Shown here one piece after another: positions 1-12,946 of a stretch of 64,000 nucleotides of DNA. Position 1 is the stretch's first letter. Every line of letters starts with the position of its first letter. A program made the translations under genes and the position numbers. Below the pieces are notes generated by a model. It worked only from the letters and a program-made list of their open reading frames with translations, did not search any database and was not told where the DNA came from. Source of the stretch: Parus major (taxonomy: Eukaryota > Chordata > Aves > Passeriformes > Paridae); NCBI RefSeq assembly GCF_001522545.3, contig NC_031769.1:72613756-72677755 (forward strand), read 5' to 3'.

Positions 1-3000
1 CGACATTTCTTTAGTCCAAATATGAGATACAATAAATGGCTTTGATGAAAGTTACACATCTTAAAGGTATGATTGTTAGCTAAAGCATAACTGTGACAAA
101 TGTGAAGACAAATTATGTTATTATACAAGCAAATCTGACATGAAATTTTGAGCTGGCAATATCATTTAAAGTATTTTTAGTTTGCATGCAAAGGTGTCCA
201 TTTGGTTTCCTTCAGAATTTTTTTATAGGTGTAATAAATGAAAAAAAACTAATTAAATTGTTTCAGAAAAAGTTTTATTGATTTGTTTAAAGCTGTTAAT
301 AAGAACGTAGTAACTGCCACACCTATGTCAGATCTAGAAATGTTAAATTTAATATGTCCTATATTTCTTGTAGGATTGAAAACTGAGGAACATTATATCT
401 TGATTTCTGATTCCAGTCTGAATTAGTTTATTGATCTGTACTTCAGTTCATTTTAGAACTCTATTTCTGTTTGTTCCCTGGAGGGTCAAATGTTTCCATC
501 CAGAACTGAAAAAGTATTAATGTTAAAGAGCATTGTGGTCTGTTTTACTACTCCAGTATGTATTTGGTATGTCCTACCTATATCCTGTATAAGAGGCAGT
601 CATGCAATAAAATTGTATATTTGTAGAATTGTAAGACAATTATATAATTTGTATATATTACATTTGTAATTACAATTTGTATAATTGTATAATTGTATAA
701 TTGTAAGATTGTATAATAACAACAACACTGAAACAACTCAACTTTCAGTTGAGAAATATGTTTCAGTGATTCAAATACTGTTTTGAAATTCTTATAGAGT
801 TAGTGTAATTTAGCTTCAACACTATATAGAATATGATATGAAGTATCGCCTTGATTAATGCTTCTTGGGGACATTATTTCTAAAGATGGTCAGAGTTTTA
901 ATGAATTAATTTGACCATCATTATGGGTAATGTGCTGGAGACACATTAATCTAAGTGATATCTTATAGCCTATGCAGAACTAATTCATCTGAATGGGAAC
1001 TGGGCAAATTAATCCGGGTTCCAATATGGGAAAGGAATTGATGCCCAGTTTTGAATCAAACAATGAATGTAATATGGTATATATTTTTTTGTTAAGAGTT
1101 TATGAATCTGGGGGGGGTTTACCTCACAGATAAGTGTAGTTATGTCCCACATGTGTACAGTTGTAAGGAAATGTATGAGGCTATGAATTTTAATGTGTAA
1201 TAAATTATTCTTTCACTAGGATTGAAAAAAAAAATCTACAGATTACAAAAGATAATCATGTCTCTAATTATGTAGCAGTTTCCAAATCATAAATAATTCT
1301 GTATGTGTCCTATTCAAATCAGAAAGCAGTAACAGGATTTAGAAGTATCTCCTGAGTTAATGGTCTAGCACAAAGTTCTGCTTCTGTCCTTTCCAGCAGA
1401 TTGAGATGTTTCACCCATTAGCCTGCTAACGGTATATTAGATTTCCCAAACTCACAATCATCATGGGCTTTCAGTTCAGAGGCTTCTAACGATGTAGACT
1501 TTGAGATGGACAGAAAAAGGACCTTTTGTCAGAAACTTATACATTTTTCTGTATTTGCTTATCCAATCTTCTGTGACCTGTGCTTGTAAGCCAACAATGT
1601 GCGGTTCTCCAGAGCATGGAAAACTATAGTCAGGGATATGTAGGAAAATTAGTCAGAGCTTCACAGATTCCTTAGACTAGACTAAAAACACCTACAGCAC
1701 AGTGCTAGCTATATACAATGACATCTTTTGTCTAAAAAACTGCACAAAATTATTAATGATTTTCAGTATAATCTAATTTGCTTTACTTTTATATATGAAG
1801 CAAATTATAACACATATTTCTATTATAGAACATTATGTTAATAATGTTGGTTTTGTTTATATAAATCAATATCCTAATAATGAAGATCTCAGAACATGTA
1901 TGACACGCATAAGACTCTTTTAGGACAGATTTTTGTATGTTTGAAAGCCTGGGCCATCTGTGACAGCCATTGCAGTGAGCTGATCATTCATTTCTCAGCT
2001 TCTTGTTTTCTCTTGTGCTCCATACGTAGAGAATGAAATAAGAAATTAAAGTTCATTATGCCAAAAGAGTGAAAATTTTGTACTTCAAATAATTTTAAAC
2101 ACCAATAACTTTGCTGACTCCATCAGAATCAATTGCCAATTGTTTTTTATTGGAATTGTTCTCCAGTTGTATGGAGAACTGGCAGGAGGTTTAAAACCCA
2201 TTTTCTGACAAGCTTGTTAGAGAAGCCAGACAGAATGATCAAAAAAGAAGAAGCTAGAGGAACACCAGACTTGTCAGATATCAGGAGGCTTCATGCTTCT
2301 GTTGCACTTTCCAATCCTGTGTTAACTATCTACTGTAAAGCCAGTGACAAGTGCTGCTGTTCTAAAACAGGGATTTAGCAATTTTTATGCCCAAACCCTA
2401 AGGGCACCTCCAGCTTGACTGTGCCTGCAAAGTTCCTGTGCCTCCTCTTATCCTGCCCTTAGTCCAGGACCCCTTTTTGGCCCCCTAGAGCTCCCACCTC
2501 ATCCCACTAATGGACCAGGACCACAAGTCACCTTCCAGGGCCTTCAGTCTCTGTCTTGGTGATTCTGCAGCAGTGTGTATTTCCAGCTCCTCTGTGGTCT
2601 CTAGATATTGCTTAGAAATTGTGATTCCTCTGAAAATCTGACATGCAACACTATTAATTTCAGGAGAGGTGAGCCCATCTGTCTAGGCCAAAAGCTTTTC
2701 AGCAGAAAATGAGACCTGTACTACTGGATAACCAACTAAATGTTTACCAGGCCAATCAGCAGCTTCTTTGGTGTGATGGCAGACCCTCTGTTGAATGACA
2801 GTGGTTAGAGTTCTTTTCTTTCAAGCTCACAAAAATTAAAATCTCTCTGTACAACTATATTGTTTACTTTTACTAACTACTTGGCATATGTGTAAGTCTC
2901 CTTAAAAATCTTTTCACTGTTCTACTGAGTTTGCTTTTAAGTTAGGAAAAAGATGATGCTACATATGTTCATATTAGCGATGCAAATAAAAAATTCCTTA

Positions 3001-3182
3001 TTTCATTTACAGTAATAAAATACTCTTCCATTAAAGTGCATATAATATTCAAATAAGATTAATTTCCAAAATGATTCTTTACACCAGAAGTTTTACAGCT
3101 GATAAAAACAGGTTTTTCCTGATCATTTGCTACAATAATTTTGGCTTGAACATCACAGAAGAATGTTTACAAACTGAATGGA
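1..3182. other. AT-rich noncoding DNA, no gene seen
   Basis: Unique-looking AT-rich sequence without a recognisable gene or mobile element. A modestly GC-richer stretch at about 2380-2800 stands out from its surroundings, but I could not match it to any repeat family. The only open frame of note (2133-2378, plus, 81 codons) has no recognisable domain and no exon signals, so it is treated as chance. Confidence 0.6.
620..715. repeat. AT-rich low-complexity tract with ATTGTATA repeats
   Basis: About 95 bases almost entirely of A and T, made of imperfect repeats of an eight-base unit close to ATTGTATA, clearest at about 675-710. It has no other structure and was probably formed by slippage. Confidence 0.7.
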
Positions 3183-3251
3183 ATAATACTAATACTAATA
3201 CTAATACTAATACTAATACTAATACTAATACTAATACTAATACTAATACTA
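3183..3251. repeat. (ACTAAT)n hexanucleotide microsatellite
   Basis: About eleven and a half perfect copies of a six-base unit (ACTAAT, equivalently TAATAC). The array has no interruptions, which suggests it is young and likely to vary in length between individuals. A 68-codon open frame crossing it encodes an alternating Asn-Thr run that comes only from the repeat. Confidence 0.95.
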
Positions 3252-6200
3252 GAGAAATGTTAATAAATATTAACTAAAGGGGAAAATTTTGCTTAATAAT
3301 TCATTATGATCAAGAGTAACAGCGTACCTTTGTAGATAATTGTAGATGGTACCTTTGTATTTTAATATCAGCATCATAATTTTCTTTTTGAAACATACAT
3401 TCAAACATCATTGACACTACATATACTATTTACTTCTACTTCTAAATTGCACATCATTCAGTTAATATCCTTAGGAACAACATGGGAACAACCAAAGAGG
3501 CATACATTGCCTCAGCAAAGAAATATCTTAATTGATTTTGAAAGCAGGTGGGGGGGAGGGGGGAAAACAGCTAGTTCTGAAGAAATTATAGATACTGAAT
3601 GAAGTACAATTATAGCCAGTTTTAATTTTGATATTCTCAAGCATTCAGCTTCTGGTTCTTGTAATTATACTAACATTATTCTAACAGATGAAACTGAGGT
3701 TAGAGAAACTTTCTAGAGGGAGACAGACAGGTTAAAGAACGGTGTCTCAGGAGCAAGGAGACTGCAGCACAAACCAACAGCAGGTCGCTCTTCAAGTACA
3801 ACTAAGGGAAATAGTTTTCCCAAGAAACTTGGAGAGGCCACAGTGGAGCTTGTCTTCACAATAATGCCACTGAAATTTGTTGGACATGGAAAATGAAACT
3901 TTAAGAATACAATGAGGAGGGATGTTTTTCACAAGTCCTATTACTTCCAATAGTCTTATTCTGATCTTTAAAAAGAGCATTGTTTTAAATTCTGACCAAA
4001 TTTTAAGGAGTAGACAAATTTGATGTGCTCTGGGTGTTTACTTCCAGAAAGGTCCATGATAATGCATCTCAAAGGCCTGGATGCCACGACTCTATTACAG
4101 AATGAAGAGTTACTGCTAATGCATCAAAACTATGTATTTGCTATGAATAAATGAGACAGAGACAATACTAGACTTTTAGCACTACGACTTATGAAATATG
4201 TTTTTTTTTTAAATTCTTGATCACCTACAGTCTCTGCTCTTGGAGAGAATCTCACTTCAAAGTAAGTGTCTTCACATGATGAAACAAAAAAAAATAAATA
4301 ATTTCAAAACCAAATTGTACATCATCTCATAGGCTTTTTGTAAAACAGTTACCCCATAAGCATCTATAAAAATTAGCCCTTTTAAACATTGTATTTAATA
4401 GTCATATATACTTGTTATAAAAATTATTAAGCTTCTTATAAAGTGAGACTATGCATTTTATTTTCACAAAAATTAAAGAATATATGAGTTCAAGAAAAAT
4501 CTGTGTAAGGAGAAGAGTATATAGGCAGTACAACAATATATGTATGATTCAATTATTGAGAACATATGAGAAAGTAAACAGATAAGTTACAAGTAATACT
4601 CTTTATATATTAAAATAACTAATTTTCTACTTGGATGGCACTAAATTAATTGTTTTGGAATGCATCCTTATCAGTTGTTCATACTCTGGAGCACATACCA
4701 ACACAAACCACCAGAGAAAAATTTTGTGTAATAAAACCTTCAGCAGCTGGATACTACTGTGATTGGAAGAGCATATAAAAATCTGTGTAATAGGCAGTAG
4801 AGATGGAGGAAAAAACATGAGCAGGAATCCAATTAAGACAGTTTACAACAACCAAAAATTGCAAGGCTTTTTTTTATAAAATGGTTGCAGGAAGAATTCT
4901 AAAAAAAGGATGCAGGTTGTAAACTGATATAAAGTGAATTTTGGAACTTACAGTGAACCATTCTCTTAGCCCATGCAAATTAAACTTCCAAAGATAAATA
5001 TTGCATGCCATCATCATGAAACTCTTAAAAGATTGGGAAGTGTCCCAGAGCAAGTACTGGGCATACTGTCAAATCTTTTTATATAATACTTGTTCAAGTG
5101 TTATTAGAAAGCAGAATATAAGCTAATGCACAACTTGTTTCCCTTCAAATCTCTGACCAATGAACCTTGATTAAAATGTTTAGCAATTAGAAGGAAACAA
5201 TAATTTAAATAATCACATTATTTCTTTTTTTTTTTTTAAGAAATGAAAGTAGAATTAAATTTAAGGTTAACTTTGAATTCCATCCATTAAGTGCTTTTGT
5301 TCATCTCAAAATAGGTTTAAACTGTAATTGTTAAATTTATCAAAAACTGCTGGATAATGCACCACAGCTTCTTAAGCAGAAGTATGTTTAAAAAGGGATT
5401 TTGCTTTGTGTTTGAAGTCTAGTTAAATTTTATTCTGTCAGACTGTGATGTCAACTTTCCCTGAGCACTGATTGCCTAAAAGTCTATATGATGATGCAGA
5501 CTGAATGTAAGAATCAACATCCCCTGAAATTTTCACATCATAAACTGCATCTTTTGGTCTCTACATAAATTAACTCAGGATTTATCATTTTATAACTAAT
5601 ATTACCTTCCTAAAATCATGTGAGAATCCCAAATGTTTCTCTTTTAGCATAGTAAATTTTTTTAAATGTACATAAGATACTTAAAATTTAGTCATATTTT
5701 ATGTATTTAACTATGTATATATTTCTACATTTCTATGCAGAAATTCAAATACTCATTTTTTTAAGAGTTGGGTCTTTCTCTTTTGTTTATCTGATAATAA
5801 TTTCCAGGTTTCCTTTATACACTACTGCTAAATATATTTTCCTTGAATAGGCTAAGCAACTGATGCTGTATAATCTGACTAAATATAAAGTTTAGCTTCA
5901 GTTCAGCATTCCCTTTTTATAAATACTTGCAAGCCATGGAAGTATTCGCTGTGATGAACACAATAAAAGTTAATGATTTGCATACAGACTGCTTCTTCCA
6001 GACCTTCTATTATCAAATGACCAAAATTAAATTTACCTTCATAGCTTCAGCAGATTTGCTGTTTAGGATAAAATGTCCATTTAGCAGCTTTCAAGCTCTT
6101 ATTCCTCAGAGGTGAGAAATAAATACATAGGGGGTGTGAACTGCCCAGTAATCAAACTCTTACCCTGTGCTTGTAAACAGGTAGCAATTGCAGCCTGATC

Positions 6201-6365
6201 TACTTGTCTATATTCAGATAACAGGGTCCTGCTTCTCCTGTGAATATACAGATCTCAGCAAAGATACAATAATCTGGGACTGCAGATGACAGAGAGAGCA
6301 AAGGAGTGAGACTGTGTCTTCTCATTTGAGAAAGCAGGAATATCCATAGATGGGTTACTTCCTTG
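3252..6365. other. AT-rich noncoding DNA, no gene seen
   Basis: No recognisable gene or interspersed repeat. It holds short homopolymer runs and a G-rich run at 3547-3563 (seven G, A, six G). All open frames are around 60 codons and look like chance frames. Confidence 0.6.
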
Positions 6366-6598
6366 TGGTTTTTGGTTGGCTGTTTTTTGTTTTGACTGTG
6401 TTTTTTTGCTTAGTTGATCGGTTGGTTGGTTGATTTGGGGATTTTTTTGGTTGTTTTTTTGTGTTTCTTTGGGTTTTTTTTTTGTTTTGTGATTTCTACT
6501 ATGATTATTATTATTATCATCATCCTCATCATCCTCATCATCATCATCATCATCACCGTCATCATTACCATTATCATTATTATTACTATTATTACTAC
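6366..6598. repeat. Compound simple repeat: G/T-rich tract joined to (ATT/ATC)n
   Basis: A T-rich, G-interspersed tract (6366-6490, with TTGG and TTTTTTT runs) is followed by an imperfect trinucleotide array of ATT and ATC units with CTC and CGT variants (6501-6598). Open frames on both strands (6255-6605 minus, rich in Asn and Asp; 6414-6626 plus, rich in Ile) are products of this repeat and not genes. Confidence 0.92.
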
Positions 6599-7059
6599 AG
6601 ACCAAAGTCAGAGTGAAGCATCATAAGATCTCCCTTAAATATTTTCAATGAGGATAACTTAGGTAGGGGAAACAATCTGCTGCAGAAACTACATAAAACT
6701 TCATTGGCTCTAATGTAATGCTTTTCAGTATGGTTGCAAAGTCTGCAATGTAGGTTTTCTCCACAGATCTTAGAGCAGAGGAGGGGAGAGTCAAAACCTA
6801 TTTAGTCTCCTACTATGATACTTAGAACTAAAAAGTAATAGTATTGGGCACTTTTTTTGCTACTGAAAACTCATGAAAATTTATCTTAATAACTTTACTT
6901 TCTTGACCAGCCTCTGTATTACTTGGTCATATGTATAATGTGCTGGTTCCAGGAGTAAAAACCTGCACTAGTTCAGAAAAGTTCTCAGTTTATGATGATT
7001 TCTTTTAGTATGCTTTTATTTTTTCTAATTTTCAGTTAGTCTCATGCATGTTTCTGTTT

Positions 7060-7109
7060 ATTATGGTCTTATTCTAATGATGTTATTATGGTCTTATTCT
7101 AATGATTTT
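7060..7109. repeat. Two tandem copies of a 25-base unit
   Basis: Bases 7060-7084 and 7085-7109 are adjacent direct copies of a 25-base unit with a single mismatch near the end. This points to a recent local duplication. Confidence 0.93.
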
Positions 7110-7424
7110 CCTTAACCTATACACTAATTTGAAAAGGGAAAAAGGTTTAGACTCATACAATAGTCTTTCATCTTCCATGTTGCATTTAACACTTTGTATG
7201 TTGCTTTTTTACTCCTTATATTTGGAAATCTACTTAAATAAGATGGTCTCATGTGGAAAAAAATACTAAATTTTTAGGCTTCTAACAATAGCTGTCCAAG
7301 TTCACTGCTAATATCTTGAGCCATTAAAGAAAATAGAGGTGAATTGAGGCAACACTGAAAATGTAATATTCCCTTATCTGCTTAGGAACTAGCAGCTAAA
7401 AACTGAAGAACACCTGTGTATTTT

Positions 7425-7473
7425 TATACATATATGTATTTATATACATATGTGTGTGTGTGTATACATATAA
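7425..7473. repeat. TA/TG simple repeat
   Basis: Alternating purine-pyrimidine tract made of TATA, CATA and six TG units, with no gene context. Confidence 0.85.
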
Positions 7474-10024
7474 TTTCTAAGGCAGCTGGTTCAGTATATT
7501 TAAAGCTGTTTAGAAATAATACTATGAAATACATCTTACAATATAAAGAAAAATATTCCAACTAAATTGGTTGCCATAAAGCTTAAAAATATATAAATAG
7601 GTCTGATGCTCTTTTATGTGGCAAATCATTAAAATTTAAAACAAATATTCTATTAAGCCTTTTGATTTATGTGTTTATAACTTTCACATTTATATTGTTT
7701 GACAATTTTAAGTGATAAAATAAGTATTAGCATATTTCTCCAGAGGAAGAAATTTGTTTCTATAAGTCTTTACTGTGCATGAAATATTATAGTGCTGGAG
7801 AGCTTAGGGATAAGGTTTTTGTTCAACAGAGAAAAGTTTATCATAGTTTACAAAAATTTGGAAAGTATAGGCATACTGCCTACTATGTCTACTACCTACC
7901 TAGAAAACCTTTTTCATTGTAGTAGTTTAATGTGGTTGTATATAATGAAATACTGAATGTGATTTCAGGTGCCTTAGTATCATTTTCACCATGCAGAAAT
8001 ACAAATACTGCACACATTGCTATAGACACAGAGAAATCTAAGACAATGATAGCCATTTTTATCTACTCCTGATTCTGCCCACATGCAAGGGTCACTTATT
8101 ACTACTCCAGGAGTTTCTAACCACCCTCAGTATGCTGACTGCAGAGCTCTAGTCTCCTATCACTCTTAAAACATTTTAAAACTTGAAAGTGCTTTTAAAA
8201 ATTCCTTACATCAGCTATTGGATTGTATGAAATTAATTTAATGCTGTTCATTAATGGTACTTTCCACACCTGTCTCCAGAGAATATTTTTTATAATTTGA
8301 TTTTATGTTACAGTGTTATACTCTGAAGATTGTGTTGATTCAATCCCTGTTCCAAACAAAAGGTGTGGTCCCATAGGTTACACCTCTACTGTCCATTTCT
8401 CAGAATACAGGATATTAGTAGATTAAGAATAATAAGATTTTAAAAAAGTTCAGATTTTTTTTTTCCCCAGAGACCAAGGAAAAAAGTTATAGGATTAGAT
8501 ATTTTTTTCCCTTCATTCTGGCTATAACAAATGTCATCCTTGTAACAGGGAGAAAATTTTATTAAATCTTTAACTAACTTGGTTTACAACTGAGTAACTT
8601 AGTGAACTGTCATGAAGTTAATCCCAAATTACACCTATACCAGTAATTTGGTGTATGTTTTATGTTATTTGCATAATAATTCTAATTTGTGTCTGAGTGT
8701 AGGAGGCCTGAAGCCAAGAACATTAGACTATTAGTGATCTTGTCACTTCATCCACAGTGGCTCTGTAGTTCACATTACATGGAAAAGGAAAACAAATTTA
8801 TGTAATACCAAACACATTGTTCAGTAAGACACTTCCATTAGCCAAAGTCATTCTTTGGATAATATTTGAGTCAGGAAAAATGATGAGCACTACACAGAAC
8901 TTAGAAAACCAAACAAAGACATGAAAGGTGTTTTATCCATGACGTATCCGTGCACTATGAATTGCAGTTTCATGAAACACACCTGTAGCAAGAAATACTA
9001 CTATATTCATTTAGCACATGAAAATATTTTTGTAGCTTTTGGTCAGAAGAGGATATTTTCCCGAGAACTGATTGAAGTTGACAGACCAAGAATAACATGT
9101 TAACAGTTGCTGTTTATTCTGTTTTTCATTACAAGCTTGCAGTATTCTGAAAATTTGGATTTTCTTGTGGCATGCGTATTCATTTCTCCCTTTCCAAATT
9201 TTTTTAGTTGCAAAAAGAAGCAACCTCTTAGTTTCGGAAAACACGTATGTTTGTGTGAAAAACAGAATTTAAAAATTTGCAGAAAAAAGTACAGAACAAC
9301 TTCATTATGTTTTCTGGATAAACAAAACAGCTGCCAGTGTCTCAAAAGGCATATTGCACATCACTGAATCTTTTGTATAAAGATCAGGCATTTGGAGTCA
9401 CCAGAGTTGGAAGGTGTCACTTCCAATGACATTGAAATATCAATGGTATTGAAATGAATCTTCTGTTTCTTTCCTCAACAACAGATCTTGTGAATAAAAT
9501 GAACCCAAGGATACATCTTGAAGTGTGTAAGGTTTGGTCAAAATTATCTTTGACATTCTCATAAAATATGAAAATGTGGTTGATGAAAATATAAGATAAA
9601 ATTTGACTCTGAATCTGAACTTTAAAAATACATCAAGGATCTTACACAGAACACTTCTAAGATGATGTGATGTCAAACATATTAGCCAATGATATAATTT
9701 CAAATTATTTTAGAAAGATTGTGGGGAATCAGATTGAAATTCCATGAAAACAAATGGGAGATATTATACTTCAGAGGAGATGTCAATATACAATGGAAAC
9801 TTGTGAAACAACAACGCTGCAGGACAGACTTGGAGAAATATAGAGTAAAAATATATCACACCTCACAGAACAAAGGTCATAACTGAAGTATAGCATTCTA
9901 ATATTTTTTACAAGAAAGCTTTGGTTTAACTTCTTTTTTCTTCCCTTCAGAGGTGAACTGAATGATTTGAGAATACTGTGATTCTTTAAGGGCCTTGTTT
10001 AGACACAGTATTAAGAGCTGAATT

Positions 10025-10060
10025 GAAAAGAGAGAAAGAAAAAGAAAGGAGAGAAAGATA
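10025..10060. repeat. Purine-only GA-rich tract
   Basis: About 36 bases of almost pure A and G (GAGAAAG-type units). It is a low-complexity tract. Confidence 0.75.
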
Positions 10061-12885
10061 CCCACTCTTCCAATGATGATGAAAACCTACCTATAACAGT
10101 TAATGCAGAGAAAAGATAAAGAATCTCTTTCTAATTCAGAAATAAAAGAACAGGTTTTTTTCATGCATTTCTTCAGAGTTTGAAAGAGACAAAAGTTCAA
10201 ATGCCTTCTTTTAACAGAGAAAGAAATATTTCTTCCCACCGTCAACCTTGTTTCCCAGCCTAATTGAAACATATAAACTCAGACCTTTAACATGATATAA
10301 TATCACACTTACCTTAGCCTAAAATGCCAGTAATCATTTTTCTAACCCTAAAATTTAATATCCTGTAAGATATCCTGCTACAAATTCACAAGTAACTTTA
10401 TAAGTTGTGTATTTCCTTAATAAATATCAATAAATTATAGTATTTTCTTTTGTATTCTGTAATGAATTAAACTTGTTGAGAAAAATAATAATGTAAAATA
10501 CTGTATATGCCAGCAATATTCAGTATTTAGACATGCATTCTTGAGGTACTGGATAAAACTAGGATGTGTTGGTGGTCAGGCTTCATGTTTTATATCTTGT
10601 ATAAGATTAACAAGACCTCGTTCAGTTTACAGCTGTTGGTCTACAGGCACCAAGAAGTTTCACAGTGAGCTAAGAAGTCTCTTTAGGTTGAGCATTGTTA
10701 TTTACTTTGACAAAGCAGGCACACAGTTGTATTTAGATTTTCTTATAGGTAAATAGAGTTTAACTTAGGAAAATGGATTATACCATATTAGTCAAGATAC
10801 TGCTATCATTATTCTTGGAGAGGTTCTTTGTCCCAGTCAATTTCTTTTATGCCACTGTGGTAGGAGAAAAGGAGTAAAATTAATCTGCAAGACTCCCCTC
10901 AGTATGGAAAATTAATAACAAAATAGACCACTGTTTCTTATATCTCCACAGTACTCTGCACAGGGAGATCATCAGGAAGCAATTTTAGGTAAGTATATTA
11001 AAACTTGGGCTCAGGTTAATGTCAGCTGGGGAGATGCCAGTCAGGTGGGGAGACATGAGTCAGCTGATACAAATTAATGCATGTTCCAGATTCTGAAGTG
11101 CTACAGCATACAGCTAATGAGCTGTAAAAGGAGGAATGGAGATAAGGGAAGGTAGCCAGGAGCATTAATTGCAAGCAATTTAAGTCTACCTTTGGAAAGA
11201 AGAATGATATCAGCTTTTTGTTTGATAGACTTCCACATGAACAGCTTATAATTGAAAAAAAGATCATGTTTCAAACTGATTGTATTCTGACTTCATTCTC
11301 ATTCTCTGATTTTTAATGTTGATCTCAAGGGCTGGAATTTAACCACTGGTCTAAAGTTTTAAGTAAAGTAGCTTTGATGGACCTTATTGTTTGATGTGGG
11401 GATCACAGCTGTTTCAGTATGACTACAGGAAGAGCTAGCTATCCACTTTAGTATAGATGTGGTTTTCTTTGATAACATCAGTAGGAAACTTCTAAGCAAC
11501 TTTTGCAATATATGTTTTATACTGAAATATTTTCCAGAGTATTTTGAACTTCTATGAAACAGAAGTCTAAAAGCCTTTCAATAGATATTCCTGCACTACT
11601 AAAATGAAAAAAATTATCATAATATATTAAGGTAGGTATTATTCTTATGGCTTTTATACCAATAACTAAACTTTTAATATCACCAGATTTGGGCATTGCT
11701 TATAGGAGTATGAGATTATAATTAGTCTTTGTACAAGCAATACATTTTTAAGAAATTAATCCGCATTAGTTTAGTAAACATCTAATAATGGTGGATATGT
11801 GAAAAACAGAGTGATATTAAAATACCAAGTAAATCTAACATCATTCTATGCTCCCTTGTGTCAAGTACACAGAAATATGGAACATGCGATCTCACAGGAA
11901 TTCAAACACATTAATTACTAAATAAACAAGACATAAAATAGGTCACAATAGCTTTACTTTTTCCTAAAAATCACACTTTCTTTTCTATATGCAGTTAGAA
12001 GCACCATTCTTGTTTATTACAATTCCTTGCCATGTGCTGTATATTATACATAATTCTGGCTTATTAAATTCCTGAAGCATGAAATACAATGAACTTAATA
12101 GATTTTATGCAAATCTTTATATAAAAAAAATAAGAGCAGATGGTCCTCAACACATCAGAACCTTTCCATATAGCAGTTTCATATTTTGTTTAAATTAAAT
12201 AAAATATAAAGTTACCTTTGTGACACCTAACTTATTTTAATTTATTCTGCTGCACTGTGTTACAGGTTTTCTTTCTTTTTATAGCATTAAAGTAAAATAT
12301 TTGTGTTCATGTTCCTTAGATATTTAGTTGTTTACCATTTCTGAGTTGCACCGTGAACCTATACAGATATTTATTTATTCCTACTTTCCCACAAGAAGGA
12401 AATCTATTGCTATCAATAGAGCACATAATTCATCTCACAGAATTGCCTAAAGGAAAGAAGGAAAGCATTACACTGGGAATCTTAAACTAGTATCTTTTAA
12501 GCTCTGTTGCTCTACAACTCTGTGACATCCTTCCCTTACAACTCACTCATTTTGCGTTTTCCCTGACACCAGCCATGTCAGAACACGAATGGTAGAGCAA
12601 ATAAATCTAAAACAAGTTATGGAAACTAAACAAAACAAAAAACAAGGTTATCAGAAATAAAGGACTAAGAAAAAGAAGAGCCATATAACTTTGTTGTCTC
12701 CTGAGAGATTTAAACAGCATATCTAATTATGGTCTCTCTCCTCTTGCCATGTAAAATTTGTATCTTATGATCTTCCCCACCTACTCCAGCCCATGTTTCA
12801 AAATCATGTCTGATACACATCCATGTCTTTGAACTAGCCTTATAATTAACAATGAACAAAGTAGTAAAAAGGGTTATCAAAAGCT

Positions 12886-12946
12886 ACTGGGAAAAAAAGA
12901 AAAAGCAACAAAACAAACAAGAAAAAAAAAAAAAAACCCAAACCAA
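12886..12946. repeat. A-rich low-complexity tract
   Basis: A runs broken by single C and G, including an uninterrupted A run of more than ten bases. No target-site duplication or recognisable retroposed body was seen upstream, so it is annotated only as low complexity. Confidence 0.75.

Noticed and set aside
3183..3251. Tandem array considered as a CRISPR-like or satellite array.
   Set aside because: It is a uniform six-base microsatellite with no spacers, in a vertebrate-type genome.
3547..3563. G-rich run considered as a quadruplex site.
   Set aside because: It has only two G runs separated by one A, which does not give four tracts with loops in the usual pattern.
6255..6605. Minus-strand frame of 116 codons rich in Asn and Asp.
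   Set aside because: The acidic run is the translation of the ATT/ATC trinucleotide array and the rest is the T/G tract.
9011..9367. Three overlapping frames on both strands.
   Set aside because: The products share no family resemblance, and overlapping openness on both strands suggests a chance shortage of stop codons.
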